37,366 bases of DNA from JBNKHH01 sp050290245 (GTDB lineage: Bacteria; Pseudomonadota; Alphaproteobacteria; Rhodobacterales; Rhodobacteraceae), in assembly GCA_050290245.1 (NCBI GenBank), contig JBNKHH010000056.1, positions 1 through 37,366 on the forward strand, read 5' to 3'. Positions 31,333 to 37,366 of the stretch are shown in pieces. Position 1 is the first letter of the stretch. Every line of letters starts with the position of its first letter. The notes below the pieces were generated by a model that was not told the DNA's origin, did no database searches, and saw only the letters and a list, made by a program, of their open reading frames with translations. The translations under genes and the position numbers were made by a program.

Positions 31333-33633
31333 ATGACCGACGTCACATTTTCCCAGCCACTGGGCAAACGTATTGCACGCTGGCTAGCCTTCCTGCTGGT
31401 TGTGGTCGGTCTGATCAACACGATGCCGGAAATTCCGGGACTTCAGGCCTGGGCGAGAGAGTTCACAGGCCGCCCCTTTTTCCGCGTTTCCGGCTTTCAG
31501 CCGCAATTCTTCTACCCGCCGGTGTTTTTCGTGATGATGCTGATCGTCGCGCTAAATTCTTCAGTTTACCGGGCCATGAAGTCGAATGGCCGGGCGCGGC
31601 CATGGCCTGGGCTTCTACTTGATTTTGGCTTGGTCCTGGCGGCTTTTCTCGGCGCCTTCGGATACCTTGTCGAAATCGACTCGGTGTGCCTGATCGACCA
31701 GATCACGGGCGAACGTGCGCGTTTGATCGCAGAAGCTCTGGAACGGTCAGCCGGGGTCATTCCTGGCATCTCCTTCGAAGCAGAAGTGCCCGCCTGCCAA
31801 GCGCGTTTCGGCATTTGGATCATCCCGCTTCTCTTTACCATCATTACGCTCTTCTTCCTTTACAACGTAAGGGTCTGGGGCTTGCCTTTGGTGCTGGTTG
31901 CCAGCGTCGTCGTTCTCTACACGGTCGGGACTGCGCTGATCTGGATTTTCGATCTCTCCGACAATAACTTCCTGCTGACCAAACTGGGCGCGGATGGTGG
32001 CGACGTGCGTGCGGCGGCGATCCAGAAGGCTACCAACGTCTTCATCACGCCGGACGGCTTCATGGGCCGGTTCATGGATATCGTCGTGAACCAGGTGTTC
32101 CCGTATGTGATCCTTGGGGCACTTTTCGGAAGCAGCGCGGGAGGCACATCCCTGATCAAGCTCGCCGTGCGTCTGACCCGGCGCCTGCGTGGCGGTCCAG
32201 CGCATGCGGCGATCGTCTCTTCGGCCATGTTCGGAACCATCACGGGTGGTCCGGTGACCAATGTCCTATCAACAGGGCGGCTGACGATCCCGATGATGCA
32301 GCGAAATGGATTCTCGCCGCAATTCGCGGGCGGGGTCGAGGCCGCAGCCTCGTCAGGCGGTCAGATCATGCCGCCGGTTATGGGGGTGGCGGCTTTCGTC
32401 CTCGTGGCCTTGACGGCGGTTCCCTACACAAAGGTCATCACCGCCGCCTTTTTGCCAGCAATGTTCTTCTTCTTTTCGATCTTCCTCGCTGTGATGTTCC
32501 AGGCGCGCCGGGAAAAAATCGTGGCAATGCGCGAGATCCCCGAAGATCTCGTGATGGAACGGCACGACTGGTTCAATCTGATCATCATCTTCATTCCGAT
32601 CCTGACCATCTTATTGCTGCTTCTCGGCAACAAGGATGCGATCGGCGACGGCATTCTGTCTTCGTTCTTGCCGACCGGGGTCCTCCTGATGATCGTCAAC
32701 GCCACAGGCGACGCCGTGTCCGCAGGATGGTGGGCGGTTGCCGTACTCATTCCGCTTTTGTTCATCGATGCAGAAACTCGTGCAAAGCCTGGGAAGGTCG
32801 TTGTCGCGCTTGCCGAAGGGGGCATCCTGCTTTCAGGTCTTTTCCTGCTCTTGTTTGCGGTCTCCATTATCTCCGCATTCCTCAACGAAAGCGGCCTGAC
32901 TGGAGAATTGACGCGGGCGGTCACGACGTGGCTCGAAAATGCTCAGACGCTCCGACTGTTCGGCTACGACATCCAGATCGTAGGCGGCGTCTACCTGATG
33001 CTTGCTTTGTTCTGTGCGATGCTTTGCGCGGTCCTGCTCGGCATGGGCATGCCCACCGTTCCGGCCTATGTGAATGTGGCTCTTCTACTTGGCCCGCTCC
33101 TGGCCAATCTCGGTGTAAGCTTTTTCACTGCGCATATGTTTGTCTTTTACTTTGCCGTTGCCTCGGCAATTACCCCGCCGGTGGCCATTGCCGCATTCGC
33201 CGCTGCATCAATCACTAAAACTGAACCTATGCGCACCGGGTTTGCGGCCGTCCGCGTTGGCGTCGTCATGTTCACTATCCCGTTCATCTTCGCCTGGTAT
33301 CCTGAATTGCTTCTGATCGAGGAAGCCGTGACCATCACGGACGAAGTCGGCCGCAAAGTCCTTATCGAGGGCTATAGCGGTGCTATCGCATGGGGTAGCC
33401 TGTCTATGCTCGGGCTTCGTTTGGTCCTGGCGTTGTATCTGATTGCTTCGGCTCTGACCCGTTTCGATCAGACATCGATCCCTCGCTGGGAGGCTGGACT
33501 GCGCCTGCTTCTCGCAATCCTCGTGCTTTGGAAGACCACACCGGTCATGCTGGCAGGCGTCGGGATGTCGGCGGCACTTCTTGGGTTCCACAGCCTTCGG
33601 GCACGGCGACCCGCGGCTCAGACTTTGGCTTGA
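31333..33633 (+). CDS. TRAP transporter fused permease (DctQM-type, TAXI class)
   Basis: A 766-residue inner-membrane protein. The first four hydrophobic segments (to about residue 215) correspond to the small DctQ-like part; from about 235 on, a DctM-like part with 12 or more segments contains LGALFGSSAGGTSLIKLA, GTITGGPVTNVLSTGRLTIPMM and SSGGQIMPPVMGVAAFVL, all typical of the family, and a second repeat with LGMGMPTVPAYV and ITPPVAIAAFAAASI. It uses the sodium gradient to import the ligand of the TAXI protein. The start is the ATG 61 bases after the binding-protein stop; a TTG eight codons earlier is possible. Confidence 0.92.
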   Translation: MTDVTFSQPLGKRIARWLAFLLVVVGLINTMPEIPGLQAWAREFTGRPFFRVSGFQPQFFYPPVFFVMMLIVALNSSVYRAMKSNGRARPWPGLLLDFGLVLAAFLGAFGYLVEIDSVCLIDQITGERARLIAEALERSAGVIPGISFEAEVPACQARFGIWIIPLLFTIITLFFLYNVRVWGLPLVLVASVVVLYTVGTALIWIFDLSDNNFLLTKLGADGGDVRAAAIQKATNVFITPDGFMGRFMDIVVNQVFPYVILGALFGSSAGGTSLIKLAVRLTRRLRGGPAHAAIVSSAMFGTITGGPVTNVLSTGRLTIPMMQRNGFSPQFAGGVEAAASSGGQIMPPVMGVAAFVLVALTAVPYTKVITAAFLPAMFFFFSIFLAVMFQARREKIVAMREIPEDLVMERHDWFNLIIIFIPILTILLLLLGNKDAIGDGILSSFLPTGVLLMIVNATGDAVSAGWWAVAVLIPLLFIDAETRAKPGKVVVALAEGGILLSGLFLLLFAVSIISAFLNESGLTGELTRAVTTWLENAQTLRLFGYDIQIVGGVYLMLALFCAMLCAVLLGMGMPTVPAYVNVALLLGPLLANLGVSFFTAHMFVFYFAVASAITPPVAIAAFAAASITKTEPMRTGFAAVRVGVVMFTIPFIFAWYPELLLIEEAVTITDEVGRKVLIEGYSGAIAWGSLSMLGLRLVLALYLIASALTRFDQTSIPRWEAGLRLLLAILVLWKTTPVMLAGVGMSAALLGFHSLRARRPAAQTLA

Positions 33634-33695
33634 ACAAATCCGGCACGACTCCACCCTGAAACGCTGGGGATGTCATTGCGGCCTAATTGCGGGGG

Positions 33696-33717
33696 AGGCG
33701 CCGGCGCCTTGTTTTAT
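33696..33717 (+). terminator. Intrinsic terminator of the TRAP operon
   Basis: AGGCG-CCGG-CGCCT forms a five-base-pair hairpin with a tetraloop, followed by TGTTTTATT. It lies 62 bases after the permease stop, just before the convergent tRNA gene. Confidence 0.65.
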
Positions 33718-33794
33718 TGGTCGGAGTGAGAGGATTCGAACCTCCGACCCCTGCCTCCCGAAGACAGTGCTCTACCAGGCTGAGCTACACTCCG
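33718..33794 (-). tRNA. tRNA-Pro (CGG)
   Basis: A 77-base tRNA on the reverse strand with encoded CCA. Acceptor arms CGGAGTG and CACTCCG pair fully; the anticodon stem-loop CTGTC-TTCGGGA-GGCAG shows anticodon CGG, reading CCG proline codons; the T-arm GGAGGTTCGAATCCTCT is canonical. It stands alone and converges with the TRAP operon. tRNA genes are common integration sites, but no integrase or repeated tRNA end is in the window. Confidence 0.96.
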
Positions 33795-33809
33795 ACCGTG
33801 AGGGGCGGA

Positions 33810-34814
33810 TTACTTGGCTTCCTTGGATTTTGCAAGGGCTTCGTGACCGGGCAGGACTCGGTCTGCGCGGGCGCGCAGCATGGCCCCGACATTTACCGAC
33901 GACGCGGCGCCCGGGCGGGTACGTGTACGCAGAACAGGCGTATTGCGCGACCGGCCGCCAAGGCTTTCGCGGATGACGACATAGACGCCCGCAGCGATGA
34001 TCACGCCGGCGCCGATTCCCGTGTACTGATCCGGGGTTTCGCTGAAAAAGACAAAGCCGAATCCGGCACCCCAGATGATTTGCGAATACTGCATCGGAGC
34101 AACCATGGCCGCATCGGCGTTGCGATAGGCACTGATGATGCACAGCCCCCCGGTAAAGCCCAGGGCGGCCAAGACGGCCAACAGTCCCAGATCCTCAACC
34201 GGCATGGGGCGATAGACGAAGGGCAGGATCGCGCCCATGGCTAGGAAATTCGCCATCATCGGGTACAGCATCAGCACGGCCGAGCGTTCTTCCTGGCTGA
34301 CTTTGCGCGTGATGACCGAGACCACGGAGCTGCCCGCAGCAGCGGTCAGGCCGGCAATATGACCCAAGGTAAGCGGCTCGGCGCCGGGGCGCAGAACGAT
34401 CAGGACCCCAATCAGGCCAAGCGCGACTGCAGCCCAGCGGTGGACCCCAACCTTCTCTCCAAGGATCGGGATCGACAGAACGGTGATCAGCAACGGAGCC
34501 GCAAAGATAAAGGCATAAACCTGCGCCAGGGGCAGAACTGAAAACGCATAGAATGCAGAAGCGCCGGTCAGTGCCCCGGCCAGGGTGCGAACGGCGATCC
34601 ACCTGGGGTGGACCGGCCGCAGGGTGCCTGCGGCCTTGTCCTGCATCAGCATCAACGTGGCAAAGGGAAAGCCCAAAAGGACGCTGAAGAACAGGATCTG
34701 GAACGGCGAATACTGTCCTCCCAGAAGCTTGATGACCGCGTCGTGGGTAGAGAAGACGGCAAAGCCGACGAGGGCGAACAGCACGCCTGTCAGGTTGGAT
34801 TTTTCAGGGCTCAT
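33810..34814 (-). CDS. DMT-superfamily (EamA) transporter
   Basis: A 334-residue membrane protein with ten hydrophobic segments arranged as two EamA repeats. Repeat 1 (about 8-142) ends with IPILGEKVGVHRWAAVALGLIGVLIVLRP, the conserved last-helix pair; repeat 2 (about 152-285) ends with FVFFSETPDQYTGIGAGVIIAAGVYVVIRE. About 45 basic, cytoplasmic residues follow the last helix. These proteins export metabolites such as amino acids or, in relatives, import them; nothing here tells which. Convergence and spacing make it a single-gene unit downstream of a DUF2167 gene on the same strand. Confidence 0.9.
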   Translation of the reverse strand: MSPEKSNLTGVLFALVGFAVFSTHDAVIKLLGGQYSPFQILFFSVLLGFPFATLMLMQDKAAGTLRPVHPRWIAVRTLAGALTGASAFYAFSVLPLAQVYAFIFAAPLLITVLSIPILGEKVGVHRWAAVALGLIGVLIVLRPGAEPLTLGHIAGLTAAAGSSVVSVITRKVSQEERSAVLMLYPMMANFLAMGAILPFVYRPMPVEDLGLLAVLAALGFTGGLCIISAYRNADAAMVAPMQYSQIIWGAGFGFVFFSETPDQYTGIGAGVIIAAGVYVVIRESLGGRSRNTPVLRTRTRPGAASSVNVGAMLRARADRVLPGHEALAKSKEAK

Positions 34815-34860
34815 TTCACCCCGAATGTCACCAACACGACGGGCACGTCAATACCCAACC

Positions 34861-35745
34861 TCAGCTGCGCCGAAACATGTTTCTGAACCAGACCAGCGGC
34901 AGAAGAAGGATGATCCAGAACTTCTTCAACAACAAAAGCCCGGCGGCCAGAAGGCCAGCCTTCGAGGTCAGCACCTTGCCCGCGATCAGGCCCGCGACGC
35001 CGACCGCGGCAACCTTGTCGACCGAGGGGTCGAAATCGGTATAACGCTGGCCGTTCACGAATGACACCATCCCGGAGACCTCGGGCAGGGCATGCTTGAT
35101 GAGGTCCAGTTGGTCCATCCCGGCCACAAAGTTCATTTGCAGAACGCCGTATCGTCCCAGTGCGCGCAGGTCATAGTTCAGGGTAGAGGATTCATCCGCG
35201 CCGAAACGGAATTCCTTTGCCCAATGCAGCTTGCGGGTCTCGGGATCATAGCTCGGCGGCTCGGCCCAGCCGATCAGTTCGACGCTGTCGAACCCCTGCT
35301 GGACCATCTCTTGCGATTCCGCCTTGGTGTCGGCCTTCATTTCGACCAGCAGTGCGTCATAGTCATAGCCTTCCGCGTCCACGTCCGAGACGTAGCCGAT
35401 CTCGTCGAACTGGATGACCGCGCCCCACGCGCCTTCGTCCCAGGGTGTGTACTCGGTGGGAAAGATCATCCCCAACGTCTCGCCGTTGGGGTTTCCCCAA
35501 AGCTCAGTCAGCACCGTATCGGCGTCGTCCATGCCAAGGTAATAATAGCCCTCGGGCACCTGCAGTTCGGCGCGCCCGCCGGGCAACACGATCAGGCCCT
35601 GGCGATAATTGAACGTGCGCAGGATCCGGTCGACTTCAGGCTCGTCCTGGTATCCCGGATGGTTGGGAAAGACGGCATCGAAAGGCTCGGCGTCTGCGGT
35701 GCCGATGCTGACCAATAAGATCGTGGCTGCAAGAAAATGTTTCAT
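34861..35745 (-). CDS. DUF2167 membrane-anchored protein
   Basis: A 294-residue protein. The signal peptide MKHFLAATILLVSIGTADA is followed by an exported domain with features of DUF2167: GRAELQVPEGYYYLG near 55-69, TELWGNPNGETLGMIFP near 80-96, WGAVIQFDEIGYVSD near 107-121 and AEFxxG-like spacing (WAKEFRFGADESSTLNYDLRALGRYGVLQMNFV near 173-205). A C-terminal hydrophobic helix (about 263-287) and a basic tail anchor it in the inner membrane. The start is the ATG nine bases after AAGGAC; an earlier ATG encloses that ribosome site. Function unknown. Confidence 0.87.
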   Translation of the reverse strand: MKHFLAATILLVSIGTADAEPFDAVFPNHPGYQDEPEVDRILRTFNYRQGLIVLPGGRAELQVPEGYYYLGMDDADTVLTELWGNPNGETLGMIFPTEYTPWDEGAWGAVIQFDEIGYVSDVDAEGYDYDALLVEMKADTKAESQEMVQQGFDSVELIGWAEPPSYDPETRKLHWAKEFRFGADESSTLNYDLRALGRYGVLQMNFVAGMDQLDLIKHALPEVSGMVSFVNGQRYTDFDPSVDKVAAVGVAGLIAGKVLTSKAGLLAAGLLLLKKFWIILLLPLVWFRNMFRRS

Positions 35746-35850
35746 CGTCCAAATGTCCTTATGCAAAATACATCGGGACTATTTGGACGATGAACTGTGT
35801 CCGGAATGGGACCAATGGGGCAAAACAGCCGAGACTGTTGCCCCTTTGTC

Positions 35851-36957
35851 TCAGAGGCTGTCCGAGAGTTTCGCGACGATGGCGTCGCCCATTTCCGAGG
35901 TCGAGACTGGCTCGACGCCTTCCTGGCCCAAAAGATCGGCAGTGCGCAGACCGTCGGCCAGAACCCCGTTGACGGCGGTTTCCAACCGGGCGGCTTCGTC
36001 GCCTTTGTCGAACGAGTACCGCAGTGCCATGGCAAACGACAGGATACAGGCGATCGGGTTCGCCTTGCCCGTGCCCGCGATGTCGGGGGCCGAGCCGTGG
36101 ACCGGTTCGTACAGCGCCTTGGGGCGGCCATTGGCCATCGGCGCGCCAAGGCTGGCCGAGGGCAGCATCCCAAGTGAACCGGTCAGCATTGCGGCCAGGT
36201 CGGACAAGAGGTCACCGAACAGGTTATCGGTCACGATCACATCGAACTGCTTCGGCCAGCGGGTCAATTGCATGGCGCCGGCGTCGGCATACATGTGGCT
36301 CAGATCGACGTCCGGGTATTCGGCGTCATGCACTTCTTGCACCACTTCGCGCCACAAGACGCCCGACTCCATCACGTTGGCCTTTTCCATCGAGCAGACA
36401 CGGTTGTCGCGCTTGCGGGCAAGTTCAAAGGCAGACCGCGCCACGCGGGCAATCTCGCTTTCGGTATACCGCTGGGTGTTGATGCCGACCCGCTCGTTAC
36501 CTTCCCGGACAATGCCACGCGGCTCACCGAAATAGACGCCCGAGGTCAACTCGCGGATGATCATGATGTCCAGGCCGCCCACCACGTCCGCTTTCAGCGA
36601 CGAGAACTCGGCCAGAGCGTCAAAGCACTGGGCGGGGCGCAGGTTGGCGTAAAGGTCCATCTCCTTGCGCAGGCGTAGAAGGCCGCGCTCGGGCTTCACC
36701 GAGAAGTCCAGAACGTCGTACTTGGGGCCGCCAACGGCACCCAGCAGAACGGCGTCCACCGACTGTGCGTGCTCCATCGCCTCGTCCGTCAGGGGGGTGC
36801 CGTGCACGTCGTAGGACGCGCCGCCTACCAGATCTTCGCTAACATCGAAATTCAGGCCACGGTTCGTACCGAACCAGTCGATGACCTTGCGGACCTCGGC
36901 CATAACTTCGGGGCCGATGCCGTCGCCCGGCAGGATAAGGAGGGAGGGGTTGGCCAC
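35851..36957 (-). CDS. leuB: 3-isopropylmalate dehydrogenase
   Basis: A 368-residue enzyme of normal length, oxidising and decarboxylating 3-isopropylmalate with NAD, the third step of leucine synthesis. LPGDGIGPEV near 9-18 starts the fold; the substrate-binding arginines lie in LLRLRKEMDLYANLRP near 94-109; VTDNLFGDLLSDLAAML near 246-262 holds the metal-binding Asp; GSAPDIAGTGKANPIA near 288-303 contacts NAD. The start is GTG after GGAGAGC. It has a promoter-like element upstream. leuCD are not in the window and leuA lies 16 kb away on the same strand. Confidence 0.96.
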   Translation of the reverse strand: MANPSLLILPGDGIGPEVMAEVRKVIDWFGTNRGLNFDVSEDLVGGASYDVHGTPLTDEAMEHAQSVDAVLLGAVGGPKYDVLDFSVKPERGLLRLRKEMDLYANLRPAQCFDALAEFSSLKADVVGGLDIMIIRELTSGVYFGEPRGIVREGNERVGINTQRYTESEIARVARSAFELARKRDNRVCSMEKANVMESGVLWREVVQEVHDAEYPDVDLSHMYADAGAMQLTRWPKQFDVIVTDNLFGDLLSDLAAMLTGSLGMLPSASLGAPMANGRPKALYEPVHGSAPDIAGTGKANPIACILSFAMALRYSFDKGDEAARLETAVNGVLADGLRTADLLGQEGVEPVSTSEMGDAIVAKLSDSL

Positions 36958-36997
36958 TGGATGCTCTCCGGATCAGTCGTGAAAAAGGGTCCGAGTT

Positions 36998-37026
36998 GGC
37001 CTAGCCAAAGGCAAGGGCGCGGTCAA
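36998..37026 (-). promoter_or_regulatory. Possible leuB promoter
   Basis: On the reverse strand TTGACC (37021-37026), 17 bases, TAGGCC (36998-37003) in the 82-base gap before leuB. The -35 box is good and the -10 box poor, as common in GC-rich alphaproteobacteria. No leader peptide rich in Leu was found here. Confidence 0.45.
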
Positions 37027-37039
37027 GCCGCCGCGCCTT

Positions 37040-37366
37040 TCACGCAGGTTGCAGTTCCGCCTGCACGCCGCGCTGGCCGCGCCGCCGCTTCTCGGCGATC
37101 ATGCCCGCGATGCGGCCCATCGCGATGCCCCGCATCAGCAGCGAGGCGGGCAGGAACGCCCAGGCCGTCATCGCCCAGATCAGCGTCTGCGGGCTTTCGA
37201 GCGAGACCGGCTCGAACGAGCTTTCCGCGATCCGGATGCCGGCGGGGATGACGAAGGGCAGCAGGATGCCCACAACGATGTTGAAGCGCGCATCGCGTTG
37301 CAGGCGCCGCACGACATCGCCGCCGGTCGTGGGGTCGAAGGTCGGAAGGTTGACCCAGACGTTGAA
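37040..37366 (-). CDS. Membrane protein of unknown function (partial, start outside window)
   Basis: The last 108 residues of a protein whose frame runs open to the window edge. It begins here with FNVWVNLPTFDPTTGGDVVRRL-like soluble sequence, then has two hydrophobic segments (about 30-44 and 62-78), and ends in a basic tail (AEKRRRGQRG). I do not recognise the family. The terminal strand of GC-rich codons and the two helices support a real gene. It precedes leuB on the same strand by 82 bases. Confidence 0.7.
   Translation of the reverse strand, partial: FNVWVNLPTFDPTTGGDVVRRLQRDARFNIVVGILLPFVIPAGIRIAESSFEPVSLESPQTLIWAMTAWAFLPASLLMRGIAMGRIAGMIAEKRRRGQRGVQAELQPA

Noticed and set aside
33718..33794. 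tRNA-Pro as an integration site for a genomic island
   Set aside because: No integrase, no repeat of the tRNA 3' end and no composition break was seen next to it.

Overview
The window is GC-rich, gene-dense DNA from an alphaproteobacterium, most probably a marine Rhodobacterales/Roseobacter-type organism. The basis is the rRNA sequence style, the initiator tRNA with an encoded CCA end, the aerobic box pathway, a TAXI-type TRAP transporter, a DUF2167 protein and the gene content around leuA and leuB. The species is an inference that the rRNA fragment could settle.

Layout. (1) 1-2592: the 3' end of a 23S rRNA gene, a 5S gene with a strong intrinsic terminator, two convergent membrane-protein genes, then an initiator tRNA-Met that in related rrn operons usually follows 5S directly. 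(2) 2870-15048: a benzoyl-CoA epoxidation ('box') island: DUF4863/PnbB-like gene, benzoate-CoA ligase, alpha/beta hydrolase, boxC, boxB, a 60-residue Cys-rich protein, boxA, a hotdog thioesterase and boxR, followed by a PaaG-like isomerase (reverse strand) and a fused enoyl-CoA hydratase/3-hydroxyacyl-CoA dehydrogenase. Together they would activate benzoate, epoxidise and cleave the ring, and feed C6 dehydroadipyl-CoA into beta-oxidation. The semialdehyde dehydrogenase (BoxD) and the final thiolase are not here. TGCA-based sites, mostly TGCA-N6-(T/C)GCA, sit over the promoters and look like BoxR operators. (3) 15184-18047: TPR protein, SCP2-domain protein, lysophospholipase-like hydrolase, a small Cys-rich protein and a gene-poor stretch with several perfect hairpins. 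(4) 18048-19803: leuA preceded by a previously unmarked Leu-rich leader peptide, alternative hairpins and a promoter placed so that the leader mRNA would start almost exactly at the leader ATG. (5) 19827-23336: a peptide/nickel-type ABC transporter (two permeases and a double ATPase) without a binding protein. (6) 23690-25717: divergent Lrp-type regulator and class V aminotransferase with a widely spaced inverted repeat between them. (7) 25764-27885: a dihydroxyacetone kinase flanked by gene remnants, an ABC ATPase tail upstream and a LacI regulator core downstream, i.e. the relic of a polyol/sugar operon. (8) 27914-33717: MarR regulator and formylglycine-type sulfatase, divergent from a TAXI TRAP binding protein and its fused permease. 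(9) 33718-37366: tRNA-Pro(CGG), DMT transporter, DUF2167 protein, leuB and a membrane protein cut by the window edge.

No CRISPR array, insertion sequence, prophage or replication origin was seen. The most notable observations are the leuA leader with a near-leaderless start, the shared TGCA-N6 operator grammar of the box island, the Cys-rich mini-protein between boxB and boxA, and the hairpin cluster at 17.4-18.0 kb.
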